This document shows positions 18,869 to 28,869 of a stretch of 64,000 bases of DNA, in pieces (position 1 is the stretch's first letter; every line of letters begins with the position of its first letter). This stretch comes from Hoeflea sp. (GTDB lineage Bacteria > Pseudomonadota > Alphaproteobacteria > Rhizobiales > Rhizobiaceae), in contig JAHRFE010000028.1 of NCBI GenBank assembly GCA_019084245.1, forward strand, positions 725,580 to 789,579, read 5' to 3'. The position numbers and the translations under genes are program-made. The notes beneath the pieces were generated by a model. The model saw only the letters and a list, made by a program, of their open reading frames with translations, ran no database searches and was not told the DNA's origin.

Positions 18869-18943
18869 TGGAGCGGGCGAGGCGATTCGAACGCCCGACC
18901 CCAACCTTGGCAAGGTTGTGCTCTACCCCTGAGCTACGCCCGC
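18869..18943 (-). tRNA. tRNA-Gly (anticodon GCC)
   Basis: The 75-nt gene on the minus strand folds as a cloverleaf: acceptor GCGGGCG pairs with CGCCCGC, the D-arm is GCTCAGGGGTAGAGC, the anticodon stem-loop is ACCTTGCCAAGGT with GCC anticodon, and the T-arm is GGGCGTTCGAATCGCC. CCA is encoded at the 3' end. No intron. Confidence 0.98.
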
Positions 18944-19268
18944 TCATCATCAGGCCCGTGGGTGTCCGGACCGGAGATCCGTTCCCAATGGGCTCGGACC
19001 GGCGCTATATGGCTCAAGCTGAATTGAATTGCAACAGGGAAATTTTGCGAAGCTTGACCCGATGCCATGCATGCCGGGGTCTTGCAGGATAGAGCCGCGC
19101 CGCCCGTCTGCCAAACCCGGCCCGGTGCCGGTTTGCAGGCGGCAGGCATTGCACCGAGCGCCCGGGTTGCCTATCAAGAAGCCCAATCGGGCAGGAGCGG
19201 CGCCGTCGCGCCTCGTTCTGCTCTCGCATGCCAGAATGCAATTTGCCTGCCTGAACCGGATTTAGACC
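18944..19268. other. 325-bp intergenic region between tRNA-Gly and prdX
   Basis: No convincing gene is seen here. It must hold the tRNA-Gly promoter (minus strand) and the prdX promoter (plus strand). Short open frames are present but have no recognisable product and no good ribosome site. Confidence 0.6.
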
Positions 19269-19766
19269 ATGCCCAAGACCCGCGAAGAGCTGTTTGACTG
19301 TCTGGATGCGCTTGGCATCGCGCATTCCACGACGGAGCACCCGCCTGTCTTCACGGTTGCCGAATCGCAAAGCCTGCGCGACCTGATTCCCGGCGGTCAC
19401 ACCAAGAACCTGTTCCTCAAGGACAAGAAGGGCGCCTGTTTTCTGGTGACGCTGGAAGAAAACGCCGAGGTCGATCTCAAGTCGATCCACACGCTGATCG
19501 GCGCCAGCGGCCGGGTCTCATTCGGAAAGCCTGAAGCACTGATGGAGAAGCTCGGCGTTGCGCCGGGCTCGGTGACGATCCTTTCGGCGATCAACGATCG
19601 CGCGCACGACGTGACGATCGTCATTGACGCGCCGCTGCTGGACCATGACATTATCAACGCCCACCCCTTGAGCAATGATGCCACCACGTCGATCGGGCGC
19701 GAAGATCTGTTGCGTTTCTTGAGCCATACCGGCCACGAGCCTATGATCTTGAAAGTTTCGGCGTGA
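19269..19766 (+). CDS. Prolyl-tRNA deacylase (ProX/PrdX, YbaK-like)
   Basis: The 165-residue trans-editing protein belongs to the YbaK/INS family of the ProX type and hydrolyses misacylated Ala-tRNA(Pro). Characteristic segments are STTEHPPVFTVAES near residue 19, GGHTKNLFLKDKKG with the conserved Lys near residue 48, and GREDLLRFLSHTGHEP at the C-terminus. It stands first in a block with the thioredoxin-like, LON-domain and Trm112 genes. Length and motif order are typical. Confidence 0.92.
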   Translation: MPKTREELFDCLDALGIAHSTTEHPPVFTVAESQSLRDLIPGGHTKNLFLKDKKGACFLVTLEENAEVDLKSIHTLIGASGRVSFGKPEALMEKLGVAPGSVTILSAINDRAHDVTIVIDAPLLDHDIINAHPLSNDATTSIGREDLLRFLSHTGHEPMILKVSA

Positions 19767-19817
19767 AATACGACTTCTGACACAGAATTTTCTTTTGACA
19801 GGCACGGGATCAGACCC

Positions 19818-20804
19818 ATGAGCGACTATGACAACCCCTATGCGCCGGCCTCCGGCGGTCAGATGAGCGGCACGGTGACATTCGGCGACAAGCCGAAGGC
19901 GGCGGCCAAGCCGGGCGCGGGCGCCGGCGATATGATCATGGACACCACGACGGCGGGATTTACCGCCGACGTGATTCAGGCCTCGCGGCATGTCACCGTC
20001 CTGGTGGATTTCTGGGCGCCGTGGTGCGGACCCTGCAAGCAGCTCACGCCGGTGATCGAGAAGGTGGTCCGCGAATCGAATGGCCGGGTCAAGCTGGTCA
20101 AGCTCAACATCGACGACCACCCGGCCATTCCCGGACAGATGGGTATCCAGTCGATTCCCGCCGTCGTGGCGTTTTCGCAAGGCAAGCCGGTCGACGGCTT
20201 CATGGGCGCCCTGCCTGAAAGCCAGATCCGGGAGTTCATCGACAAGGTGGCGGGCCCCGCGACGGCGTCCGCCGATGAGCAGATTGCCGGAGTCCTGGCG
20301 CAGGCTCGGGAGGCCCTGGCGGCCGGCGAGCTTGAAAAGGCGATCCAGGGTTTTGCGGCCATTCTCCAGGTTGATGAGAGCCATCCTGGCGCTGCTGCGG
20401 GCATGGCGGCCTGCATGCTGGCGGCCGGCGAGCTTGATCGCGCCGAGCAGATGCTTTCGGCCATCGGCGATGACGATCGCAAGGATCCGGAGGTGGCTGC
20501 GGTCTTCAAACGGCTGGATATGGCGCGGGAGGTGGCCACGCTTGGCGATCCCGTCGAGCTTGAGGCCCGGCTCGCCTCCAATCCCGCCGATCATGAAGCC
20601 CGGCTCCGGTTTGCCAAGATCCTCAATGCGCAGGGCTACCGTGATGCCGCGGCCGATGAACTGTTCACGATCATGCGCAAGGACCGGGCCTGGGAAGACG
20701 AGGCGGCGCGCAAGGCCTTGCTCGAATTTTTCGAAGCCTGGGGGCCGATGGATCCGGCCACCTTGTCGGCGCGGCGTCAGCTTTCGTCGCTATTGTTCTC
20801 CTGA
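19818..20804 (+). CDS. CnoX/YbbN-type thioredoxin with C-terminal TPR
   Basis: The 328-residue protein has a disordered N-terminus (1-40), a thioredoxin domain (about 45-150) with the full active site WCGPC (Cys70, Cys73), and TPR-like helices to the end (TPR_19/TPR_20). This is the chaperedoxin architecture. The E. coli protein lacks the complete active site, whereas alphaproteobacterial forms keep WCGPC and can reduce disulfides. It probably protects clients from oxidation and hands them to chaperones. It is followed after 85 bp by the LON-domain gene. Confidence 0.93.
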   Translation: MSDYDNPYAPASGGQMSGTVTFGDKPKAAAKPGAGAGDMIMDTTTAGFTADVIQASRHVTVLVDFWAPWCGPCKQLTPVIEKVVRESNGRVKLVKLNIDDHPAIPGQMGIQSIPAVVAFSQGKPVDGFMGALPESQIREFIDKVAGPATASADEQIAGVLAQAREALAAGELEKAIQGFAAILQVDESHPGAAAGMAACMLAAGELDRAEQMLSAIGDDDRKDPEVAAVFKRLDMAREVATLGDPVELEARLASNPADHEARLRFAKILNAQGYRDAAADELFTIMRKDRAWEDEAARKALLEFFEAWGPMDPATLSARRQLSSLLFS

Positions 20805-20889
20805 CAGGGCTGTTTTCGGCCCGGGCTCTTGAGATTTTGCTGCTTCGCTCCAATTTTCATTGTAGAGTGAATACGGGGCGCGTTTGAGC

Positions 20890-21567
20890 ATGCAGGTCGG
20901 TAATAAATCCTATCGGACACTAGCGGACATACCGGAACAGGTTCCGGTGTTTCCGCTGTCCGGCGCGCTTCTTCTTCCCGGCGCGCAATTGCCGCTCAAC
21001 ATCTTTGAGCCACGCTATCTCGCCATGTTCGACGATGCGCTGAGTTCCCACCGGATGATCGGCGTCATTCAGCCCGCGCTGGAGGATGCCGTCAACGGTC
21101 AGGGGCCGGTCAAGGACCTGTGCCGGGTCGGCTGCCTGGGACGGATCACCTCGTTTGCCGAAACCGGTGACGGCCGTTATGTGATCAGCCTTGGCGGAAT
21201 CTGCCGGTTCAGGGTGATCAAGGAGACTGAAGCGGGCCGCAAGCCCTACCGGTCCTGCCATATTTCGCCCTTTCTCAGCGATCTCGAAGCAGCCGATGAC
21301 GGGTCAGAGGTCGACAGGAAGGCGCTTCTGCTCAGTTTCAAGGCCTATCTCGAGGCCAATAATCTCGAAGCCGACTGGAATTCGGTCGAACGGGCGAGCA
21401 CCGTGACGCTGGTCAATTCGCTGTCGATGATGTCGCCTTACGGCCCGGCGGAGAAACAGGCGCTGCTCGAAGCCGATGATCTGAAAACCCGCGCCGAAAC
21501 GCTGATCGCCATTACCGAGATTGCCCTGGCGCGCGATTCGGACGAGTATGGGCGCATCCTCCAATAG
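20890..21567 (+). CDS. LON peptidase substrate-binding (N-terminal) domain protein
   Basis: The 225-residue protein consists of a Lon N-terminal domain only, with no AAA or protease part. The signature PVFPLSGALLLPGAQLPLNI and FEPRYLAMFDDAL are clear. Such stand-alone proteins may bind unfolded substrates. ATG 20890 is preferred; an in-frame TTG lies two codons upstream. The order CnoX, LON domain, Trm112 suggests one transcript concerned with protein quality. Confidence 0.92.
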   Translation: MQVGNKSYRTLADIPEQVPVFPLSGALLLPGAQLPLNIFEPRYLAMFDDALSSHRMIGVIQPALEDAVNGQGPVKDLCRVGCLGRITSFAETGDGRYVISLGGICRFRVIKETEAGRKPYRSCHISPFLSDLEAADDGSEVDRKALLLSFKAYLEANNLEADWNSVERASTVTLVNSLSMMSPYGPAEKQALLEADDLKTRAETLIAITEIALARDSDEYGRILQ

Positions 21568-21600
21568 GCGTGTTGCCCCAAAAGGCGTGTTCCGGCGAGA

Positions 21601-21822
21601 ATGAAAAAGCAAACCGAAACGACCAAATCCATCCGCGCCGCAGGCGCGGTTGACGTCAAGATGCTTGAGTTGCTGGTCTGTCCGCTGAGCTACGGACCGC
21701 TGAAATATGACGCGGATGCGGACGAACTGGTATCGCCGCGTGCAAGACTGGCCTATCCCGTGCGCGACGGTATTCCGATCATGCTGGTCTCGGAAGCGCG
21801 GCATCTGCAGGACGATGAGTAA
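21601..21822 (+). CDS. Trm112-family protein
   Basis: The 73-residue protein matches the Trm112p/YcaR family: [17 protein letters not shown], a short linker and [13 protein letters not shown]. In bacteria these small proteins can activate methyltransferases or act as chaperone-like subunits. Only one Cys remains of the zinc-binding site, so metal binding is doubtful. The N-terminal 20 residues before MLELL may be an overlong start, because ATG 21661 would give the core domain only. Confidence 0.88.
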   Translation: MKKQTETTKSIRAAGAVDVKMLELLVCPLSYGPLKYDADADELVSPRARLAYPVRDGIPIMLVSEARHLQDDE

Positions 21823-21923
21823 CCCTTCTTGATGTGAACCCTGCCCTGTCCAAGGCGCGGCCTTGGCTCCGTCGTCCGGCTGGATTATGAGTCATTCAAC
21901 CAATTCGAAGAAGGTGATGTCTC

Positions 21924-22496
21924 GTGTCCAGCAAGGGCGATCAAAGACGGGAAGCCATCGTGGCCGCCGCCGCCAGGCTGTTCTGGGAACGCGGATTTTC
22001 CGCCACCAGCATCGCCGATATCGCGCGGGACGCTGGTGTGCCCCAGGGCAACATGTTCTATTATTTTCGCACCAAGGCCGATCTCGCCCTGGCGGTCGCG
22101 GATGTGTTTGTCGACGAGACCCAGTCGCTGATCACCGAGGCCGAGGCGGCCTCGGTAGACCCGCGCGAGCGGATCCGGTTCCTGTTGCAGCGCCTGGCGC
22201 ACTCCAACCGCAGCCGTGTGATCAATGGCTGCCCGATCAACGCTGCCGTGCGGGATTTCCGCCGCACCGCGCCCGAAGCGTCGGCCCGGGCCAGTCAGAG
22301 CTTTGAACTGCTCGTCAGCTTCATTGCCCGCGAGTTGCAGAAAACCGGACCTCGACCATCGATCGCCATGGCGCGGGCGCGGGCGGTGGTGATCGAATGG
22401 CAGGGCGGAATCGCGCTGGCGCACGCCTTCAACGACATGACGGTTCTGGCCGAAAGCCTGCGCCGGGCCGAGCAAAGCCTGCAGATCGGGCCGTGA
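21924..22496 (+). CDS. TetR/AcrR-family transcriptional regulator
   Basis: The 190-residue repressor has an N-terminal TetR HTH (ARLFWERGFSATSIADIARD, then GVPQGNMFYYFRTKADL) and a C-terminal ligand domain of the TetR_C group with CPINAAVRDF. The start is GTG at 21924 after GAAGAAGG. It is convergent with the UbiH-like gene. Targets are unknown; no clear palindrome is seen directly before it. Confidence 0.9.
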   Translation: MSSKGDQRREAIVAAAARLFWERGFSATSIADIARDAGVPQGNMFYYFRTKADLALAVADVFVDETQSLITEAEAASVDPRERIRFLLQRLAHSNRSRVINGCPINAAVRDFRRTAPEASARASQSFELLVSFIARELQKTGPRPSIAMARARAVVIEWQGGIALAHAFNDMTVLAESLRRAEQSLQIGP

Positions 22497-22538
22497 ATGG
22501 GCGACACCGATGCACATCCAACGGGATGCGCAAAGGGC

Positions 22539-23765
22539 TCAGATGGCCTCGCCGCGCAACAGCCGGGGACCAGAGGCATCGGGAATGCCGGCGGCCTGGT
22601 TGATGAAATAGCGCTTCATCGCAGGCATCCGGTCGACGAGGCCGAGACCGAAATCCCTGACCATCCGCAGCGGCGTGAAATCATTGGAGAACATCCGGGT
22701 CAGGATGTCGCTGGTCAACCCCATGCGCACCGTGTCGAACCGCCGCCAGATCTGGTAGCGCTCCAGCACCGAGATCGATCCGATGTCGAGGCCCAGCCGG
22801 TGGGCGTCGACGATGGTTTCCGCCAATGCCGCGACATCACGGAAGCCGAGGTTGAGGCCCTGGCCGGCGACCGGGTGAATGCCGTGGGCCGCGTCTCCCG
22901 CCAGCGCCACGCGCGGCTTGACGAAGTCGCGCGCCAGCGTCAGGCCCAGCGGAAAGGCCTTGCGCCCACCGTCGATGCGCAGCGCGCCGAGATGATGGCC
23001 GAAGCGGCGCTCGAGCTCGGCCTCGAAGACAAAATCATCCTCGGCCAGGAGCTTGTTGGCGGTTTCGGTGCGCTCGGTCCAGACCAGCGACGACCGGTTG
23101 CCCGTGAGCGGCAGGATGGCAAAGGGACCCGAGGGCATGAAATGCTCCTCGGCGCGGCCATGGTGTGGGCGTTCATGGGCCACGGTGGTCACAATTCCCG
23201 ATTGTCCGTAGTCCCAGTGCTGGGTCTTGATGCCTGCCATGTCGCGAAGATGGGATTTGACGCCATCGGCTGCGACAACAAGTTTCGCCGCGAAGACCCG
23301 GCCATCGGCGGTCTCGACGCGGGCCTCCGTCTCGGACACTGTCAGGCCGGTCGCCACAGCCGATTGATGGATCGGCAGATTCAACTCGGCCGCCTTGGTG
23401 CGGAGGGCCTCGACGAGGGCGACATTCGGCACCATGTGGGCAAAGGGTCCGCCATCTTCGATCTCGCCGCCAAAGGTCAGGAACACCGGACGAACCGGGT
23501 CGGAGGTGCGCGAATCTGTGACCACCATCTCGCTGATGGCCTGCGCCTCGGGCTCGATCGTCGCCCAGATGTCCAGTGTGGTCAGCAGCCGCTTGGCGCC
23601 CGCCGCGATCGCCGAGGCGCGCTGATCCTTGCGCCAGACATCGGCAGGGGCGGCGTCGATGACGGCGACGTCGAGCGACGGGGCCGCGGCCTTGATCGCA
23701 AGGGCCGCCGACAATCCGACATAGCCGCCGCCGCAAACCAGGATATCAAGCTTGTCGATCTTCAT
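22539..23765 (-). CDS. UbiH/UbiF-family FAD-dependent ubiquinone biosynthesis hydroxylase
   Basis: The 408-residue flavoprotein monooxygenase has the three FAD motifs: GGGYVGLSAAL near the N-terminus, ADGVKSHLRD in the middle, and ALAGDAAHGIHPVAGQGLNLG near residue 290, which is the UbiH/COQ6 signature. It hydroxylates the ring of a ubiquinone precursor in the membrane. Which ring position cannot be told. It is divergent from tesB, with 136 bp between them. The C-terminal helix region (MKRYFINQAAG) is typical. Confidence 0.92.
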   Translation of the reverse strand: MKIDKLDILVCGGGYVGLSAALAIKAAAPSLDVAVIDAAPADVWRKDQRASAIAAGAKRLLTTLDIWATIEPEAQAISEMVVTDSRTSDPVRPVFLTFGGEIEDGGPFAHMVPNVALVEALRTKAAELNLPIHQSAVATGLTVSETEARVETADGRVFAAKLVVAADGVKSHLRDMAGIKTQHWDYGQSGIVTTVAHERPHHGRAEEHFMPSGPFAILPLTGNRSSLVWTERTETANKLLAEDDFVFEAELERRFGHHLGALRIDGGRKAFPLGLTLARDFVKPRVALAGDAAHGIHPVAGQGLNLGFRDVAALAETIVDAHRLGLDIGSISVLERYQIWRRFDTVRMGLTSDILTRMFSNDFTPLRMVRDFGLGLVDRMPAMKRYFINQAAGIPDASGPRLLRGEAI

Positions 23766-23901
23766 CGCGTCATTCCTTCTCGATCTCGGTCCGCGCGGCC
23801 ATCCCGTCGACCGACCGAATCCGGCGTCGGGCTTTGCAGCCGCGTCCCGACACCGTATACCGCAATCTGGTTCGTCAGCCCACCTTTGCGAGAGAAACAA
23901 A

Positions 23902-24780
23902 ATGTCGCGCACTGCCCCCACAGCCATGCAACAATTGGTCTCCAGCCTTAATCTCGAAAAGCTCGAGCAGGATCTGTTTCGCGGCACGAGCCCTCAGGTT
24001 GGCTGGCAGCGGGTGTTTGGCGGCCAGGTCATCGGCCAGGCGCTGGTGGCGGCGCAGCGGACCGTGGCGCCGGACCGGCCGGTGCATTCGCTGCACGGCT
24101 ATTTCATGCGGCCTGGCGACCCCGCCGCTCCAATCGTCTACGAGGTCGACCGGATCCGTGACGGGTTGAGCTTTGCCACCAGGTCGGTTGTGGCGATCCA
24201 GCACGGCAAGGCGATCTTCTCGCTTTCGGCGTCGTTCCAGAAGGAAGAGGATGGGCTCGAATATCAGTCCCAGATGCCGACCGTGACCCCGCCGGAAGAG
24301 CTTCCGGGCAAGGAGGAGATGCGGGAGGCGTTCCTGGCGGGCGCGCCCGACCATATTCGCGATTACTGGGAACGGGAGCGGCCGATCGAGGTGCGTCCGT
24401 TGTCGCTGGAGCACTATATCTCCGACCGCAAGCTCGAAGCCCAGCAGAATGTCTGGATCCGGGCTACGGGTCCGGTTCCCGATGACCGGATCATCCAGGC
24501 GGCGATTCTCGCCTATCTGTCCGACATGACGCTCCTGGACACGGCCCTGTTTGCCCATGGCCGCTCGGTGTTTGACAGGACCCTGCAGGTTGCCAGCCTT
24601 GACCATGCGATGTGGTTTCACCGCCCGACCAAGCTGGACGATTGGCTGCTGTACAGCATGGATTCGCCCAACACCAACGGCGCACGCGGCTTTACCCGGG
24701 GTTGCCTCTATCAGCGCGACGGCAAGCTGATCGCGTCGGTGGCGCAAGAGGGATTGATAAGAGATCGGGCAAATGCCTAA
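23902..24780 (+). CDS. tesB: Acyl-CoA thioesterase II
   Basis: The 292-residue double-hotdog enzyme hydrolyses medium- and long-chain acyl-CoA. Visible signatures are RVFGGQVIGQALVAA (residues about 40-55), SLHGYFMRPGD and the C-terminal domain with AYLSDMTLLDTAL carrying the catalytic Asp and SLDHAMWFHRP. ATG 23902 follows GCGAGAGAAAC. Length is typical for TesB. It is a neighbour of the glnK-amt units but separated by an AT-rich regulatory gap. Confidence 0.95.
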   Translation: MSRTAPTAMQQLVSSLNLEKLEQDLFRGTSPQVGWQRVFGGQVIGQALVAAQRTVAPDRPVHSLHGYFMRPGDPAAPIVYEVDRIRDGLSFATRSVVAIQHGKAIFSLSASFQKEEDGLEYQSQMPTVTPPEELPGKEEMREAFLAGAPDHIRDYWERERPIEVRPLSLEHYISDRKLEAQQNVWIRATGPVPDDRIIQAAILAYLSDMTLLDTALFAHGRSVFDRTLQVASLDHAMWFHRPTKLDDWLLYSMDSPNTNGARGFTRGCLYQRDGKLIASVAQEGLIRDRANA

Positions 24781-24904
24781 AATTTTCGCATAAATTAATA
24801 ATTGCCTAATCAATAGTCTGTTGCGCTGCAGCATGGTCGGCGTACGATTCTCGCCGGGCATTAATATCCATATATTTCAACATATTAAACGGCCATTTCG
24901 AAAC

Positions 24905-24920
24905 TGGCACGGCTTTTGAT
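24905..24920 (+). promoter_or_regulatory. Sigma54-like promoter of the first glnK-amt unit
   Basis: TGGCACG-N4-TTGAT matches the RpoN -24/-12 layout (TGGCACG-N4-TTGCW) with full -24 and one mismatch (GA for GC) in the -12 part. It lies 88 bp before the glnK ATG, behind an AT-rich stretch that could bend. The same sequence precedes the second unit. Confidence 0.72.
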
Positions 24921-24981
24921 TCCTTTTTGGGCAGACGGGTGTTCGGCACGTGCCGGGCGCCAGTCATGAGAGGCGGCATGA

Positions 24982-25347
<366 letters not shown>

Positions 25348-25366
25348 GGCAACAGGAGACACACCC

Positions 25367-26725
25367 ATGACACCTCAGATGTCGCATAAATCAACGCTGC
25401 GGCTTGGCCTGATGGCAGCCGGCGCACTGGCGGCCTTCGCCGTTCCGGCCTTCGCCCAGGAGGCCACCGAAGCCGCGACCGAAGCTGCCGCCGCACCCGA
25501 ATTCGCGAGCGCCGCGGAAACGGCCTTCATCTTCAACACACTCCTGTTCCTGATGGGCGGCTTTCTCGTCATGTGGATGGCGGCTGGCTTCGCCATGCTG
25601 GAAGCCGGACTGGTTCGCTCCAAGAACGTCTCCATGCAGTGCCTCAAGAACATTGCGCTCTATTCCATCGCAGGCCTGATGTTCTGGGTCATCGGCTATT
25701 CGCTGATGTACACCAACGTCAATGGCGGCTATTTCGGCACGCCGCTGCCCTACAGCTGGCCTGACGCCGGCGCCGCCAATGAAGGCGACTATTCGGTGGC
25801 TTCCGACTGGTTCTTCCAGATGGTGTTCTGCGCAACCACCGCCTCGATCGTCTCGGGCACGCTGGCCGAGCGCATCAAGCTCTGGCCGTTCCTGATCTTC
25901 ACGGCGATCCTGACCGGCATTCTCTATCCGATCACCGGTTCGTGGCAGTGGGGCGCCGGCTGGCTCAGCGAAAGGGGCTTCTCCGACTTCGCCGGCTCGA
26001 CGCTGGTCCACTCGGTCGGTGGCTGGGCGGCGCTCGCCGGAGCGATCATCCTCGGCGCACGCAGGGGCAAGTACGGTGCTGACGGCAAGGTCCACCCGAT
26101 TCCGGGTTCGTCGATGGCTCTGGCGACGCTGGGCACCTTCATCCTGTGGCTCGGCTGGTTCGGCTTCAACGGCGCCTCGCAGCTGGCGCTGGGATCGAAC
26201 GGCGATGCGTCCGACATCTCCCGCATCTTCGCCAACACCAATCTCGCCGCCTGCGGCGGCGTGATCGCGGCGATGATCCTGACCCAGATCCTCTACAAGA
26301 AGGTCGATGTCACCATGGCCCTCAACGGCGCCCTCGCCGGCCTCGTCTCGATCACCGCCGAACCGCTGATGCCTTCGCCGTTCACGGCGATCATCATCGG
26401 CGCCATCGGCGGCGTCATCGTGGTCTTCGCGGTGCCGATGCTTGACAAGTTCAAGATCGACGATGTGGTTGGCGCGATTCCGGTTCACCTGCTGGCCGGC
26501 ATCTGGGGCACCCTCATCGTGCCGTTCTCGAACCCGGGCACGTCCTACGGGACACAGATCCTCGGTATCGTCTCGATCGGTATCTTTACCTTCGTGCTGT
26601 CCGGCGTGATCTGGTTCATCCTCAAGTCGACCGTCGGCATCCGTGCCTCGGAAGAGCAGGAAATGATGGGTATGGACATGGCTGAGGTCGGTGTCGAAGC
26701 CTATCCGGAATTCACAAAAGCCTGA
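25367..26725 (+). CDS. Ammonium transporter, divergent Amt type (first copy)
   Basis: The 452-residue inner-membrane channel has an N-terminal signal-like segment (LRLGLMAAGALAAFAVPAFA) and about 11 membrane helices. The twin-His pore is present: STLVHSVGGWAAL and GAIPVHLLAGIW. The segment MWMAAGFAMLEAGLVRSKN differs from the classic AmtB form GLALFYGGLVR of the second copy, so the two belong to different Amt subfamilies. It is co-transcribed with glnK, from which it is separated by 19 bp, and ends at a strong terminator. Confidence 0.95.
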   Translation: MTPQMSHKSTLRLGLMAAGALAAFAVPAFAQEATEAATEAAAAPEFASAAETAFIFNTLLFLMGGFLVMWMAAGFAMLEAGLVRSKNVSMQCLKNIALYSIAGLMFWVIGYSLMYTNVNGGYFGTPLPYSWPDAGAANEGDYSVASDWFFQMVFCATTASIVSGTLAERIKLWPFLIFTAILTGILYPITGSWQWGAGWLSERGFSDFAGSTLVHSVGGWAALAGAIILGARRGKYGADGKVHPIPGSSMALATLGTFILWLGWFGFNGASQLALGSNGDASDISRIFANTNLAACGGVIAAMILTQILYKKVDVTMALNGALAGLVSITAEPLMPSPFTAIIIGAIGGVIVVFAVPMLDKFKIDDVVGAIPVHLLAGIWGTLIVPFSNPGTSYGTQILGIVSIGIFTFVLSGVIWFILKSTVGIRASEEQEMMGMDMAEVGVEAYPEFTKA

Positions 26726-26769
26726 GGCTTTTAGAGAATCCCGTCGGGGTGGATCTCCATCCCTGCCTT

Positions 26770-26797
26770 GGGGCCCGGTCATGCCGGGCCCCATTTT
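26770..26797 (+). terminator. Rho-independent terminator after the first amt gene
   Basis: Perfect 9-bp stem GGGGCCCGG / CCGGGCCCC with loop TCATG is followed by ATTTTC. It lies 44 bp after the amt stop. Confidence 0.88.
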
Positions 26798-26862
26798 CAT
26801 GTCTGCCGCCTCCGTTCCCGAGGATAAGGTCAGGTGACCCCGCATCGGGCACAGATCGTTTC

Positions 26863-26879
26863 TGCTGAAATTATCAGCA
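26863..26879 (+). promoter_or_regulatory. NtrC-like palindrome (TGC-N11-GCA)
   Basis: TGCTGA-N5-TCAGCA is a perfect 17-bp palindrome with the outer layout TGC-N11-GCA of NtrC sites. It lies about 95 bp upstream of the -24 element of the second glnK promoter, an enhancer distance. Binding is inferred. Confidence 0.55.
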
Positions 26880-26974
26880 TTCAAGCCGGTCGAAATGCAC
26901 AAATAATACTCTGTCTGCTCCTGGTTCAGGCTTGTTGCCCGCTGCATCGGCTGATTCCGTGCGGCAAAGCCGCT

Positions 26975-26990
26975 TGGCACGGCACTTGAT
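26975..26990 (+). promoter_or_regulatory. Sigma54-like promoter of the second glnK-amt unit
   Basis: TGGCACG-N4-TTGAT lies 86 bp before the second glnK ATG, the same sequence and nearly the same spacing as in the first unit. The -12 motif has GA where GC is usual, in both copies. Confidence 0.72.
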
Positions 26991-26992
26991 AG

Positions 26993-27415
<423 letters not shown>

Positions 27416-27434
27416 GGCAACAGGAGATACATCC

Positions 27435-28784
27435 ATGACACTTCAGATGTCACACACTTCCCCGCTGCGGCTTGGCCTGATCGCCGCCGGCGCGCTCACC
27501 ACCTTCACGCTTCCTGGCTTCGCCCAGGATGCAGCAGCCCCCGCTGTCGCAACCATCGACAAGGGCGACACCACCTTCATGCTGGTCTCGACCATCCTGG
27601 TGCTGCTGATGATCCTTCCGGGCCTGGCGCTGTTTTACGGCGGTCTGGTCCGCACCAAGAACATGCTTTCCGTTCTGATCCAGTGCACCCTGATCACGGC
27701 TCTCGTGATGGTGATCTGGGTGCTCTACGGCTATTCCTTCGCCTTTGGCGGTTCGGAAAGCGCCTTCTGGGGCGGAACCGCCAAGATGTTCCTGGCGGGT
27801 GTCACGCCTGCCAGCGAAGCCGCCACCTTCTCCGATGGCGTGATGATCCCGGAATATATCTTCATTGCCTTCCAGATGACCTTTGCCTGCATCACGCCGG
27901 CTCTGATCGTCGGCGCCTTTGCCGAGCGCGTCCGGTTCTCGGCGGTCATGCTGTTTGTGGCGCTGTGGGTAACCTTCGTCTATTTCCCGGTCGCCCACAT
28001 GGTGTGGGACGCCAACGGACTGTTGTTCAAGATGGGCGCGCTCGACTTTGCCGGTGGCACCGTCGTTCACATCAATGCCGGCATTGCCGGTCTCATCGGG
28101 GCGATCATGATCGGCAAGCGCACCGGGTTCGGCCGCGACATGATGGCGCCGCACTCGATGACGCTGACCATGGTGGGCGCATGCCTTCTGTGGTTCGGCT
28201 GGTTCGGCTTCAATGCCGGATCGAATCTCGAGGCCAATGGCGGCGCGGCCCTTGCGATGATCAACACCTTTACCGCGACCGCAGGCGCCATCCTGGCCTG
28301 GACGGCGATCGAAACCCTGCACCGCGGCAAGGCCTCGCTGCTGGGCGCCGTGTCCGGCATGATCGCCGGCCTGGTTGCCGTCACCCCGGCCGCCGGCTTT
28401 GCCGGCCCGGTGGGCGCCATCGCCCTCGGCGCGGTTGCATCGGGCCTCTGCTACTATTTTGTCGCCGTCGTCAAAAACAAGTTCGGCTATGACGATACGG
28501 CCGATGTGTTCGGCATCCATGGCATCGGCGGCATTGTTGGCGCGCTTGGAACAGCGGTGGTCAACATGCCGGGACTGGGCGGCGCCGGCGGCGAGGACTA
28601 CGCGGTCGGCTCCCAGCTGATGATCCAGGCTTCCGCCGTGGGCATCACCATCCTGTGGTGCGGTATCCTCTCGATTGTCCTTTACAAGATCGTCGACATG
28701 ACCATCGGCCTGCGTGCCAGCGTCGAAGACGAACGCCAGGGTCTTGATCTGGCTTCGCACGGCGAAGCTGCCTATCACGGCTGA
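27435..28784 (+). CDS. amtB: Ammonium transporter AmtB (canonical type)
   Basis: The 449-residue channel has an N-terminal signal-like segment similar to that of the first Amt, then the canonical AmtB core: LPGLALFYGGLVRTKNMLSV, the first pore His in GTVVHINAG and the second in DVFGIHGIGGIVGAL. The C-terminal tail (RASVEDERQGLDL) is the conserved cytoplasmic region that contacts GlnK. It is blocked by GlnK in high ammonium, which is known from E. coli and inferred here. Confidence 0.97.
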   Translation: MTLQMSHTSPLRLGLIAAGALTTFTLPGFAQDAAAPAVATIDKGDTTFMLVSTILVLLMILPGLALFYGGLVRTKNMLSVLIQCTLITALVMVIWVLYGYSFAFGGSESAFWGGTAKMFLAGVTPASEAATFSDGVMIPEYIFIAFQMTFACITPALIVGAFAERVRFSAVMLFVALWVTFVYFPVAHMVWDANGLLFKMGALDFAGGTVVHINAGIAGLIGAIMIGKRTGFGRDMMAPHSMTLTMVGACLLWFGWFGFNAGSNLEANGGAALAMINTFTATAGAILAWTAIETLHRGKASLLGAVSGMIAGLVAVTPAAGFAGPVGAIALGAVASGLCYYFVAVVKNKFGYDDTADVFGIHGIGGIVGALGTAVVNMPGLGGAGGEDYAVGSQLMIQASAVGITILWCGILSIVLYKIVDMTIGLRASVEDERQGLDLASHGEAAYHG

Positions 28785-28811
28785 TCCGCTCTCAGGATCC
28801 AGCAGAACAGA

Positions 28812-28840
28812 CGCGGCCCGGCCTTTCGGGCCGCGTTTTC
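28812..28840 (+). terminator. Rho-independent terminator after amtB
   Basis: Stem CGCGGCCCG / CGGGCCGCG with loop GCCTTT is followed by TTTTC, 28 bp after the amtB stop. Confidence 0.9.
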
Positions 28841-28869
28841 TGTTGGATCGCGCAGCAAAGGCTGCATGG

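Noticed and set aside
22497-23951. A 484-codon plus-strand frame opposite the UbiH-like gene
   Set aside because: The three FAD motifs are on the minus strand. The plus frame is a shadow.
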